Shown in pieces: positions 1-11,640 of a DNA stretch of 64,000 bases. The notes below the pieces were generated by a model. The model did not search any database. It saw only the letters and a list, made by a program, of their open reading frames with translations, and was not told the DNA's origin. Position numbers and translations under genes: made by a program. The stretch is from Diploscapter coronatus (taxonomy: Eukaryota > Nematoda > Chromadorea > Rhabditida > Rhabditidae): contig OZ038422.1 in NCBI GenBank assembly GCA_964036155.1, positions 78,143,201 to 78,207,200 on the forward strand. Reading direction: 5' to 3'. Positions within the stretch are counted from its first letter, which is position 1. Every line of letters starts with the position of its first letter.

Positions 1-369
1 TCGAATGCGACCCATCGCAATACGGCCATTTTTCGCTGAGCCAGCAGCGGCAGAACGATTTCTTCTCGCCAACCTCATCTTTGAACACGATGTCTTTTAC
101 CTGGAATAAAATAGAAAATTTCATAAGAAAAGTAATTTTAAAATCAAAAAATATTCGTAGCTTACCTTCTTCTGATCACATTGAATCTTCTTGTTGAACC
201 TGTCTGGTCTAGAAAATTTGGATCCGAACTATAATACCGAATTTTATGTCATAAAATATCTTGGAAGGAAACCTACGCAATATCCTATAGCGATGCCTAG
301 TCCGAGCAAGCCAGCAGGAAGCGCTAATGAGATTATCTTCGATTGAATGGTCGATAGGGCGTCAGACAT
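1..369 (-). CDS. cisd-1: CDGSH iron-sulfur domain protein (CISD/mitoNEET family), 5' part
   Basis: Three exons are visible: 369-277, 228-166 and 100 to beyond the window start; the 3' end is missing. The first exon gives a short N-terminus and one membrane segment (about residues 13-30, ALPAGLLGLGIAIGY). The third gives the cluster motif CRCWLSEKWPYCDGSH at residues 69-84, with the three Cys and one His that ligate the 2Fe-2S cluster in mitoNEET and CISD2. Family members sit in the outer mitochondrial or ER membrane with the cluster facing the cytosol and act in redox/iron handling. The start is the ATG at 369, which lies downstream of a TTTTCAG acceptor near 419 on this strand (trans-splice or 5'-UTR intron). 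The first intron would be only 48 nt (276-229), with a weak TTATAG acceptor; it is chosen because it keeps the frame and removes a TAA. Family assignment is firm; the symbol follows the C. elegans name by inference. Confidence 0.85.
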
Positions 370-1386
370 TGGATAGTTTTGATGCGACCAAATTCGAAGA
401 ACTTTGTTTTTCTCTTCTGAAAATAGCAAAGATAAAAACAAGTAAAAATTTCAAGAATAACTTAGAAACAAAATTATAAAAGTAAAATTTTACAAAAAAT
501 TTCAATGATAAAAATTGCGCATGGCCAAATTTGGCGCTGATTGTACGAATCGATTCTCGCAATGTGAGGAAAGAGGGCATTTGTGACGAAACGAAACTAT
601 CGATAAGTTGAAAGATCGGACGGGAAATGACCAGGACTTGATAACATCTGAAAGTATTTTTAGAAATGGACACTTGTTCAAAATGAAAAAAGCAACGGAT
701 AGAAATGTAGGTATTTAAAATTTTTATTTTCCCTCATTATTTTTGTGGTTAAATTTTCCCTAGATTTTTAACTTTTACCTTTTGGATTTCTCGTTAAAAG
801 CTGTTTCATTGAAAATCTCAAAGGTGGCGTTCAGAATTAGTTGCAATGCAACTTGTTCGAACGGATCCAAACATTTTCGAAAATGGCCGAAAAATGCGGG
901 CCAGCGCTGCAGCTTTCTCTTCCTTCGCCTCTCTACTCCTTCTCCATTCCCCCTTCTATTTCGCCTCTCCCACTTGTCCCTGCACTGCATTTATTATCGA
1001 CCCAGTGTCAATGCTGTCCAAATAATATCGCCAAGCATTCGGTGACGCTACTTTTAACCTAAAAACAGGGCACGCGGTTTCGAATAAATTTACCGTCTTT
1101 TTCTTTTGAAAATCGCTGGTTTTGTATTCTCGATAGAAGAAGCATTTTATTTGCCTTATTTTTCGAAAAAAAATCCGAAGTTTCTTTTCTTTTTCCACGA
1201 CATTTAATCAGTGTTGAAATTTCGGTAATTTCTATCTTCTATTAATCTTTCCGGTTTTTTTTTTTAAATACATTTTTTTTAATTCTGGAATTCTTGTTGC
1301 GGTAACCTCGTCGAGTATTCTCCAATCTTTTTATAGCCCATTCGGCTTATTGATTTTTAAAATTTTTTTAGTGTTGCTTTTCAGAA
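370..1386. promoter_or_regulatory. Divergent intergenic region between the CISD and TMEM126-like genes
   Basis: About 1 kb separates two head-to-head start codons. No coding exon with splice support is seen. A CT-rich stretch lies around 905-985 on the plus strand. A TTTTCAG acceptor at 1379-1384 sits 2 nt before the ATG at 1387, a typical spliced-leader acceptor; on the minus strand an acceptor lies near 419. Both promoters probably lie here. Confidence 0.5.
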
Positions 1387-3501
1387 ATGGGTTCGGAGAT
1401 TAAAGGCGTGGAGAAGAAGGTGGATATTGTGGAATTGTGGCGAGCCTCGGAGTCACTGCCCGTGCAAAGCAGGAACAAGGAGGATGTCGCACTCACGAGA
1501 TCATCGTAGGTCTATTTCTTTTTATTTTTAAATTAGCCACTTTTTAACTTGACGCAATAAATGTTTGAAGTGAGCAAAACTTAATATTATTTTTCTTTTT
1601 TTCAAGATTATCTTCATCGTGGCTTTTCAGAATCACGGAACGTTTCCAAGGCGAGCGATCGGACGTGTGGAAGAATTTCGGATTCATCACGCCCAAAGCT
1701 CAGGTATGGTATAAATCATACGTAGAGAACGTAAATACTCGAATTTGAAAAAAAAACCTGTGTTCTCTCTAATCATGACTTTTTCTGACAAAACAAAATA
1801 TTAGGAAGTCTAAAATAGATTTATGAAATTTCGAGCCTGGTTGAATCACATGAAAAGCAATAAGTTTTTTTTAACGAAAGAAAAAGGATATTTTTTTGTG
1901 TCTTGATAATGTAACGTCATCTCCTTTCATGCGGTTAACTGCGATTCGAAATTGCCAAGTCTGATCTAAAAATCTTTATTTTCAGAACATAATAATCAGA
2001 AAAGTTATCAACGACTGGCCCTATTGGAAGGAGCGCTACGCGATGACTCTGCCGTTTCACTTCACAGCTGCATCCACTTGCATTTCATCCGTTCTAATCG
2101 GTAATTATTCAATAAGGATTTTTAAAGCACGCTAAGAGACATCAACAGACTAAATTTAAAAAAGAATTTCTAAATAAGTTTTTTTTTTTATATTAAATTT
2201 ATTATTTCTAGTATATTTTACAGAAATTACTCCATAAAAAATAATATTCGCTCAAACTTTTCGAAGAACAAAATTCAGTCAAATATATTTTTAACTTGTT
2301 GAGAAAGGAAATTTTAGCGACCCGCATCAATTCGGACATGATAGGCTTCAACCCGAAGATGGGCCTGATCGAGTCGTGTCGAACGCTGCCAAAGTCGCCC
2401 TGGATAACCTCCTGCTACGTGTCAGGGATCACATATGTCCTCCTTTATACGGTCATTTTCTTTGCAATTTTCATTTTACAGGTTCTAAATTATTTATCTT
2501 CGATGAGTTCATATCTTTCAACATCTTGTCTATGTCGCGCGATTTTGACACAACGAATACGATGCCAAGAAGCATAGATTCGCCCTTTTGAAAATCAATT
2601 TATTGCTCAAATTTTTCTTCAAGGTTCTTATAAAAATAAAAATGGTAGAATTTGCAGGCCCTGGTTCAACCCCAAATTGAGAGCGAGCTGCACCCGTGTG
2701 CGTCCTGTGTTTTAGGCCAGAACATCGCCGCCGCAATGATTGGTGGTGCGCTTCTCCCCGCCGTCTGCACGCCCTACATGTGCGGATTCTTGGTAGGTCG
2801 ACTTTCTAAGGATTTTTAAAGGTTCATTCAATTTGATGAAAATAGTCTTGATATAGAAGCTTTTTCGATCCTATTTTATTCTCCTCTATCAAAATCATAC
2901 ATTTTTCACAAGAAATTAATAAGACCACTTTTTTACTTAACTTCTTTTTCAATTAATGAAATATGTTCAGATGATGCAAGAGACGAAAAAGTTCCCAGAG
3001 CCTCGAAACCTCCTCGAAATGGTGACAATGTGCTGGGAAGGTTTGAATTATTTTCTTGAGACTTCAAAATGAAGAACTTCAGGCAGCAAAATCGCCCGAA
3101 CTCGAATGGCTCTGGTTCTGCCGCTGCAGGTCGCGGTTGCTGCTGCTTCAACATACACTTTGTTGTGGGGACGGGATCGGTAAACTTCCTATTTTCCAGG
3201 AAAAATGACTTGATATCAAAATTCTGGATCAAATTTTATGGACGTTCTTAATGTTTGAGATCAATTTTTGAACTATCGCATTCTTCATGGATTGGAATTT
3301 ATATTAGTTTTGAAATTCTTATTCTTCAGATTCTACAAAACGATGGACGCCGACCCTGAATTGGCTCGAGAACTGATTCACAAAAGCATGAACACGGTCA
3401 CTTTCGGGGAGAGAATAAGAAATTATCTGAAGAAGATTCCCGCAATCAGCGGGGAAATTCACACAGCACCCGAGAAGGAGGATGTCAAAAATTTCAGATA
3501 A
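1387..3501 (+). CDS. Probable TMEM126-like mitochondrial membrane protein
   Basis: Eight exons: 1387-1505, 1631-1703, 1986-2100, 2318-2481, 2658-2792, 2971-3040, 3083-3179, 3330-3501, giving 314 residues with consistent phases. Several hydrophobic segments are visible: around residues 85-100, a strong one ending FFAIFILQ before the fifth exon, GQNIAAAMIGGALLPAVC, and one ending AAASTYTLLWG. The block LHPCASCVLGQN followed by a glycine-rich membrane segment resembles the C-x2-C-x(n)-GG-x-L/YP core of TMEM126A/B, inner-membrane proteins needed for respiratory complex I assembly. The protein is longer than human TMEM126A (about 195 residues) because of an N-terminal extension and a charged tail. 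It is probably the first gene of an operon with the gene starting at 3937. The exon model is solid; the family call rests on one recognisable block and could be wrong. Confidence 0.6.
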
Positions 3502-3765
3502 GTCAGGTGACTTGTAGAAAAGTACGAATGATTTGATTTCGCTTTCGAATTCAAAATACAAAAGAAGTTTTTTTTGTTGTTTACAATCATCAGTTGAACA
3601 AAACTTCGTTGAAGAAATAGGTCTTCAGAAGTATTTCAGAGGATAATATTATAGTTCGTTAGGAAATAGATTATTAGACTCGATTTTTCTTTGTTATTTT
3701 TTAGGAACTCTAGACTGTGCTTTCTGTTATTTTTTGTTTACAATCTACGGGTATTTCGAGTGCCG

Positions 3766-3904
3766 AATAAATGAAACATATTTTCGTTAGTTAAATGATT
3801 TTATGAAGTTACACGGTTATCAGGCCGTTAGAATATTTCAATTTAATATTTTCGTATTTTGAAGATTTATTATTTTCAAATTATTCCAAATTTCTAATTT
3901 TCAG
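3766..3904 (+). promoter_or_regulatory. Operon-type junction: poly(A) signal followed by a trans-splice acceptor
   Basis: AATAAA at 3766-3771 ends the upstream gene, whose stop is at 3501. A T-rich run and a TTTTCAG acceptor at 3904 follow, 33 nt before the ATG at 3937. The spacing of about 130 nt between the poly(A) signal and the acceptor matches the roughly 100-nt intercistronic spacing of nematode SL2-type operons. That both genes share a promoter is inferred from this spacing alone. Confidence 0.55.
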
Positions 3905-3936
3905 GGTGATAAATTTCAATTTGCAAATTTCTGAAA

Positions 3937-6900
3937 ATGTCGCGTCGCAGCGAGCGCAAACGCACTGCCACGAAACATGCGGACGACGAGATTTTCTACT
4001 CCTCCCCCACGAAGAAACTCAGCACCTCTGCGGTTGGAGGAACGACCTCCACCAAAAAGGCTAAGGGCAAGGAAACTAAACAAACCAAAGAGCCCATGGA
4101 GCAGGAGGCTAAAGAGGGTAATTTTCTTTTAAAAATGATATTTTTCGGAATAATTCAAATTTTTTTTTTAAATCTTGAATGCTCTATGCTTTGTTACTCT
4201 TCGATTAAATAATCGCATTTTTAATCTTTGGGAAAATGCTATTACCTTTTCTATTTGTTAAGAAATAATTTCAAAACTTCAGAATTGATCTCACCTCCAC
4301 CGACTACGACGAGCACCCCGAAACGCAGTCGAGCGTCAGCTCAGAAAGTGAAGGAAGAGACGGAAAAGACTGAAACTGTTGGGGAAACACTCATGAAGAT
4401 GAAGGATAAAGAGAAGAAAGAGGAAAATGGTATTTTGTATTTTTAAAATTAATTTGGAAGGAGAGTGATGTTCAGAATTGCCTTCTTCTCCTGTGATCTC
4501 TCCGAGGCGCGCCCGCTCCGCTGCGCAGAAAAAGACTGAAGAAACGGCTCCCGGACCAACGGCTGAAGCGGAGAAAGCTGCTGGAGAAGGTAAATTTTTT
4601 AAAAATAAAATTTGACCTATCCTTTGAATTTTTTTATAATTAAGGTTCGCTATTATTTCGTGGATTAGACAATTAAAATGTCTTAGAACATACGGTGATT
4701 TTGAAACCTATTCAATTTTCAGAAACTCTTCAATTCAAAGCTGCTCCGACTCCTGCTCCGCGACGCTCTCGTTCTACCGGACAGAAACAGGATCGGACTG
4801 CTAACGTGAATGTGGCTGCAATTCAATCGGCTGGTGAGATAATTTTTAGTGTTGTTCAGAAAATTATTTGCTGAGTTAAAAGTTAATGTTAGTCGCAAAA
4901 GTTTTACGAATTGGACTATGAGCAAATACTATTTTATATGCTATACGTCCCTTGTTTCCTTGTAATTTGAAACTTATCAGAACAATTTGCAAAATAATGA
5001 AGGGGTGATGGTAAATTACTAATCATAAATAATTCATCGCAAATTCAATAAACTTTGCAATAATCAAAAGGGTTATTTGCAAAAATTCACCAAAAATACT
5101 CCTTTTTTCAGATGCCACCCCTCTCCAGTCTCCGACTCCCGCAAAGCGCGGTCGTGCTGCAAAACCTGCAGTGCAACAGCCTGAAGCTCAAGTCAATGAG
5201 CACAGTGACATGCCCGTCCTGGAGAGCATGGAAAGTAAGATTCCGGATTTTTTTGGTTAATTTTTAAAATTTCAAAAATTCAGAGCCCGAATCTCAGCCT
5301 GCTTCGCCTGCAAAACGCACTCGTCAAGCCGGACAGCAGCAACGAGAAACACCAGTTCAGGATCAGGCGGAAAGTAGGAATTTTGAAATTTGATCTTATT
5401 TTTCTGAAATGATACTTTTTAGAGTCGACTTTCCCAGTCGCTTCTCCCAGACGCACTCGTCCCGTCGTCCAAAAACCGGTTGAAGAGGCACAGGCAGTTG
5501 GCGCTGAAACTGAGCAAATTGATGTTGGAGGTAGATATTTAATTGTTTTTTTTTCTTTTTTATAATGAATGAATCTGCAAATCATACCATAATTTACTTT
5601 CTTACATAATTGGATTTTTAACTTACTTGCTCATCTTTATTTGGCGAGAAAGTTTATGTGCGAACTAAATCTCGTAAATTCCTTTCGATGATAAACGCGA
5701 TTTGTGAAACTCGTATTTTATTTCGGCGTTTCAGAAAACGTGTTGCCTCAAACGGCCCCGACTCCAGCTGCAAAGAGAGGTCGTTCGATTGGGCACAGAG
5801 CGATGGAACATGTTGGGGAACAGGTCCTTGGGGGTGGGCTAATTTTTTGCAACCGTTTTTTCACATATATCTTTTCTTAGCTCTCGAAAATTTTGCTGTT
5901 AGAATAAGACGTTAGTAAAAACGCATACTATCAAGTGTGAATTTGCTCCAATTTCATAAATTTTCTGAAACTTATCTATTTTTTTAGATCATTCCACTCT
6001 TCCGCAGCCTACTCCCGCAAAACGCCATCGCCAGTTGACCGCTCCGAAAACGGAAAGCGCAGAGTTGCATGAAGGAGATCTGAATCTTCAGGTAAACAAA
6101 TATTTTAACGTGTTTTTAAAGAAAATATTGATAGCTCTAAAACTTTTTTCCTTCCCGATAGTCTTTCGAGAAAAACGACTAAAATTTGAAAATCCTTTGA
6201 GAAGAACATTGTTACATTATTATTTGAATTGCAGCAAACCGGCACTCCGCATGAGGACAGAGAAAGTTCGGAGCAAAGAACCATTGCTTCGGCACTTGAT
6301 TCCGCCTCTAAGTTGACCAAGGGAGCCAAGTAAGTTAAAATTTGACCTCTTATAAGCTGTTACTTACACAACCCATGTGAGCAATATTCTAATTTGCAAA
6401 ACTAGACAATGATACTTTTAAATTAATTTTTGAACAAATTGAGATATTCGTGTGGTTTTGGCTATTCATATCAAAAGTTTTTATCTGAAGCTAGAGTAAA
6501 TAATCATCTTCTAGGACATATTTCAACCTAATTTCTATGATTTTAATAGAAATGGATTTTCAGTCGTCTGCCGATGTTGGAATGCGGGGACCCGCAATGC
6601 GATGTGGTGTGCGACTGCATGGCGACTCTGGTCGAGCACGTTGCCGAGGCTCACGACAGATCCGACCTGACCATCGAGGACTACAAGTTCAACAGCTGGC
6701 ATGAATTCGAGGTCGGACTATTTCCTCCACATGCGACTCCTCTTTCAAAGTCGATGAATAGCTATGAACAGTCAAGTAAAAAGTAAATTAGTTGAGTGTA
6801 TCTTAGACTGTTTTTGAGCAGAGAAGAAAAGGAACATGGAAATAGCGTGCAACTGTTCTCTCTTTTTCCATTCCTCTCTCCTCTCCATGCAGTGATCTCA

Positions 6901-9900
6901 ATACAGGATGGCATATTTCACTCCAAAAACGGGGAGGGTCTATCTTTGAGGGACGAAAATAAGGAGTTGATAAACAGCACTGCATTTACAAAAATAACCG
7001 CCTTGGGCCCAGGAAAAATTGCTCTGAGTTTACAGATTTCTAGAAGGGAGGTATTGCAAGTGCTATTAAAATGATTACTCGAAAATTGAAAATGAATCTT
7101 TCACATCGACATATACCAGATTTTTCGATGAACTTTTTATTTTTAGATATCGATTTTTTATTATTCAAAATTTTTCCCTGCTTCAGAAATGGCGCCTCGA
7201 GATGGAGACGGAAACTCTGTCGAAATTCACTCGCGCCTCGGGAAGAGTCAACCGTACGGATGTATCCAAGTATGAAATTTCTAATTTAAACAAAAAATTA
7301 TTTTAAAAATTCAGATATTATCTGTGCCATCTCTCCGGTCACACGAGCCGTCTCAGGAAAAGAGACAAGTCGGAGAACGTCCCGCTTCAGGTTGGATTTT
7401 TTATTTTGAAAAAAAAAAGAATAAAATGCAGAGAATCCGCCCGACCAAAAAGATGGGACGATACTGCACTGCGTTCATGAACGTCAAGATCAGCAAGGCT
7501 GACGGGTATAATTTTCGATTTTCTAAAAATCACTCTTTCTGAGAAATGGTGTTTTTTTATCTTTTCTAGAAAATGTGAGCTTCCAATTTTAAAAGGAACC
7601 TTTCTACGTTATTTCTTACAATTTGACGATTCGGAAGGGCAACTATTCAAAAGATTCTAAATTTTTAGGTAATTATGCCAATTATCCAAATTTCAGATCC
7701 GTTCTGATGAAGGGCTGTCTCGGCCATTTCGGTCACACTTTCGATGTGCGCCGTCTGCCCGTCCCTGAGAAGACCAAAACTGAAATCGCAGAGCTCCTTC
7801 TCAGAGGTTGCAACGAAGACGAAGTTCTCACCATAATTAGGGGTAATTAACGAGCTAATTGGAGTAATTAAGCCAATGATAATTACGTTCAGGAAAGAGC
7901 ATGGAAAACGAGCGTCCCTATTATCTGCAGCGTTACGAAGTGAGAAATGTGCTACTGAAGATGCAGAGAGAAGGAACGATCGCCAAGACTAGCTATGATT
8001 TGGTGGGGTTTGAAAATTGATATTTTTATTTATTCGAAAAATCGCCTCTCAGCCAGCATAATTGCATGTGTCTGAGAGAATATGCATCCCCAATAATAGC
8101 TTTTGTGAGACAAATTTAAGCATTTCCAAGAAATTCTAAATCTCAAAAATTCTAAATGTTCATTTCATTTCCTCAAACGTCATTTAAAAAAAAATGTTCC
8201 AGAACGAGGAAGACTGGGACGATCCGTACGAGAGTCCTTTGCAGCGTCCCTCGGAGATCCGTCCCCTGACTCTGGCGAGCGTGCTGACTGGGAAGAAGAT
8301 GGAGAAGATGGATATGGGCAGTGCGAGCAGGAAGGGGGCTGGCGAGGAGGCGACCAGCAGTCAGGCTGCCAATCACGACGACAAAGCTCTCACCGGCGCT
8401 ATTATCAAGACGGTAAGGGATTTTGAGATCATTTTCTTGATATCGTGAACAGGGCCGTCCAGAAGTGGGGCTTTAGAATTTCGGAAAACAAACAGAAACA
8501 GGAATAGCCAAAAATCGACAGAAAACAGAAACAACTTCTGGACGGCCCTGATCGCGAATGCCTCTAAAACGCGCACTAAATCGAAGTACGCTCCAATGCT
8601 ATGCTAAATCAATCTCTCCCTGCCTAATCTCGGTTAAACGAGGCTGAAACTAGCTAAAAATTATATACAGATGTCCAGAAGGAGTTGGAATCGACTTACT
8701 TGAATGGGTAAGCTGCTACCTAATCAAACGTTCTGACGCCTGCTACAGCATTATATCATAACAATGAAAATAGTAAGGGAAAACTTACAAATTGAAAATG
8801 GAGCGTGCCCTTCTAAAGGCTATTTATTCCTAAATATTTATCCTCAGATTGGTAGATCTAACCCTCTAGATATATGCATAATTTAAAAAAAAAAAAAATT
8901 AATTTCAGACCCGTTTAACTGCGATTAGGCAAGGAAGAATTGGTTTAGCATTGGAGCGCACATTGATTTACTGCATGATTTAGAGGCATTCGCGATAAAA
9001 TAACTAGATTTTTGTCGTGAATTGATAGAACGCTTTCGATGGCTCTTTCTAACTTTACGAAATTTTTGAAACCTATCATTTTTTGATCAAAAGTACATTT
9101 TTGCTGATGATTTAAAAAAATTCTGAAGCTTACCAAAATCTGATCTTTTTTCTTCTAATTTCAGATTACGCCCAAGATCAAAATCGCTCCACCGGTTCCT
9201 GAGACGAACAGATTCGCCGAGGCCAACCATGAGGGGTATTGTCAAAATAGGAATGTATTGTTCATGGGTTTCAATTTTCAGCGTGCCTGCTGCGTTCCAG
9301 AACCAGGCGAGTCATTCGAGCTCCCAGGTTGGATACGAGGATCATCTCAACTTCATGCGCAGACAGTACATGGGGAATGCCGCGGGCGGAAGTGGCCGAA
9401 GATCCCCACCCGGAGTCAATTCCGTTCTCAATGACAAGAGGAAGAAGGCGAGAATTTAGAAATTTAGAAGATTAACTATGCTAATTTTCTCGAATATTTA
9501 TTTTCCATTAGGATTCGATCGTAAATTAAATCTAGAAAGTGTTGAAAGTATATGGGTTTTCTGAAACACATTTAAAATAATGTTGAAATTTAGGCACCCG
9601 GCCTGACGGTGCTTGACTATTTGAACTCGTCCGAATTCGAGCCATCCGACATTCTGGTAGGTTTTAGGGGAGAGCTTATCCCGAAGTTGTTTACCGTAAT
9701 TCTTCAATAAATTGATTGAAGACGAATTTGATGAAAGCAAAATCTCGACAAGTTTCAGCATCACAACGCTACTACGGAAGAAGTGAGCGGGGCCAGAATG
9801 CCTGCAAATCGAGCGCACATTCAGGAGGACGATGAAATCGACATCGAGGATGTCGAGGAGAAGCCGGGTAGAATCTTATCTTTCGTTATTTACCGTAAAA

Positions 9901-11312
9901 AATCTGGTAAAGCCTAGTTTTGCATACAATCAGTTTGAATCATGACACCAAAATGACAATTTTCATTTGAGGCTATAGACTCAAAACTAAATTTGTGAGG
10001 CAGTCTGGAAAGAGTTGGCATTTTTGCATACGAAATAGTATTGAAAAGCATATTTTCCGTTGCAAATGTCTAACCTATTACGCTTTTAGCTACGTAATGA
10101 TGCTATTACTTTTCAAATTGATGAATCGAAATTTGTTGAATTAAGGAACTTCAATGATGAGCCACATTCGTCCCGCAGGCGTGTCTTCCGCCGCGCAGGT
10201 CCGTGCTCTGGCAGCCCAGGCCGGTTACGGCACTCGTCTCGTTCCGCTCATCAAGGAGCCACTCCCCACTGGAAACCAGGCCATCGACGAGGTCGTCAAC
10301 ACCCTCAAGGCTAGACATCAGGTAGAAATGCGTTTAAACAAAATTTTGTGCATATTTTTTTTATGAATTCTTTCTTCTCACAAGATAATTCTATTTTGGC
10401 GTTTTTAATATTTTTTTCGTAAAAGATTAATCAAAATAACTTTTTCGTAGAAAAAATCACTATTATGAAGTTCCCCTGAAACATATATTTCTGGCAGTTT
10501 TAAGGGTTTTTTTTTCTAAAAACTTGATTTTTAGACCCTGAGCCAGGAGCTGAAAATGCTGGAGGCGGATTCGCCAGTCTACGAGGAAATTCTGAGTCAG
10601 CGTCGCATCGTCGAGGGCAAGTTGGCTCAGATGGTCGGACAGACCACCGTTCCGGTTAGTTTTTAGAAAATTTTAAATTAGTCTTCATGCGGTAAGAACA
10701 CATTTGAGAATTCCGAAGAAAATGATGGCTTATGTAGAATTTTTGAATCATCAATTTCTTATGATTCATTTCAATAGAAATCTAGCAGAACACTTTCCTT
10801 GCATCATACGCGCGCATAATGTGGAATTTTATTGTCATTACATTTATTTATTTATGACTTTTCGCAAACGAAACAATAACTTGACTCACAACGGTCTACG
10901 TGTAAAGACAATGAAACATAACCGAATGACTAAAGAATGACAATTATCGCCAAGTTGCAACAATATTTGCTGACGTCACAAAGGGTAATATAATTTGCAT
11001 TTTCAGCCAGTGGAAAATATCCCTCACCACGACATGAATCACCCGATCAAGACCGACAATGGAGAGGAGTACTACTGGGTCGAGGGGGAGGAGGAGTTCT
11101 ATGAAGGAGGTCGGAGAATTTGAATAATCAATAATTGGAAATAACTAGTCAATCAACTGAGATTTTTATTCAAATAATTTCGGAAATATTCAGCCAATTG
11201 GTGAAACTTTATGCAATTCTGCATTCTAAATGACCTTTTTTAAAAAACAAATTCTCGGATTTCAGAAATGGTGGCCGAAGAAATCGAGGTCTGTGAAGTG
11301 GTTGAGGAATAA
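3937..11312 (+). CDS. Repeat-exon basic protein with C2H2 finger and MULE/FLYWCH-like zinc domain
   Basis: Twenty-five exons, 957 residues: 3937-4117, 4283-4429, 4476-4589, 4723-4833, 5112-5234, 5284-5373, 5423-5530, 5735-5833, 5988-6091, 6235-6329, 6564-6711, 7187-7269, 7315-7390, 7432-7505, 7697-7842, 7893-8002, 8203-8412, 9165-9235, 9282-9447, 9594-9656, 9759-9867, 10146-10321, 10535-10654, 11007-11109, 11266-11312. Residues 1-390 are low-complexity and basic, with one S/TP...K/R-x-R motif per exon (TPKRSRA, SPRRARS, TPAKRGRA, SPAKRTRQ and so on), AT-hook-like. Residues about 391-500 hold a C2H2-like finger (CGDPQC...HVAEAH), then SWHEFEKW, YYLCHLSG, GRYCTAF and GHFGH, a C-C-H-x2-H set as in FAR1/MULE/FLYWCH domains. 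A conserved-looking linker, a possible coiled coil (TLSQELKMLEADSPVYEEIL) and an acidic tail (VEGEEEFYEG) follow. Likely a nuclear DNA-binding protein. The join 9447 to 9594 needs a GC-AG intron; otherwise the protein stops at 9457-9459. Confidence 0.75.
8450..8550. repeat. 101-bp foldback element, 17-bp terminal inverted repeats
   Basis: CAGGGCCGTCCAGAAGT at 8450-8466 is matched by its exact reverse complement at 8534-8550. The inside is AT-rich with no ORF. It lies in an intron (8413-9164) of the zinc-domain gene and abuts a second foldback element that starts at 8551. Probably a small non-autonomous DNA transposon; no clear target-site duplication was found. Confidence 0.75.
8551..8996. 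mobile_element. 446-bp MITE-like element with about 85-bp terminal inverted repeats
   Basis: ATCGCGAATGCCTCTAAA at 8551-8568 pairs with its reverse complement at 8979-8996. The pairing continues inward imperfectly for about 85 nt per arm (8551-8639 against 8913-8996), including CGCTCCAATGCTA and TGCCTAATC...GTTAAAC. No transposase ORF is present. It sits in the same intron as the 101-bp element. Confidence 0.8.
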
Positions 11313-11634
11313 GTCGTTCGAATTTGACCTGAAGATATGGCTTCACTCATTATTCTCTTAACTTTTCAAAGGAATGCTATTTTCATTGCCTAAAATTCAC
11401 TATGTAATCCCCATATTCATTTACTCTCATTGGTCATTTATCCATTTGCAGTTTATTTCACTGCAGTCCACCTTTCTTTATGTTAATTCCGAACTTTGAT
11501 GATGATTTTGTTGCGTCCGTAATTCATTTCAATTCCTGTTATTGTATCTTATCTGTAATTGTAGTTGTGTGTAAGCCGTGCTTTATTATTCTCTTCACTC
11601 TTGATTGCGAACGATTTTGGTAACTCCATTGCGT

Positions 11635-11640
11635 AATAAA
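11635..11640 (+). terminator. Poly(A) signal AATAAA of the zinc-domain gene
   Basis: Canonical hexamer 323 nt after the stop codon at 11310-11312. It is the first clear AATAAA in the 3' flank. Confidence 0.55.

Noticed and set aside
6712..6786. Extension of the finger exon beyond 6711 to a stop at 6786
   Set aside because: Splicing at GAG/GTCGGA joins SWHEFE to KWRLE, giving the continuous motif of the domain; the extension gives unrelated sequence.
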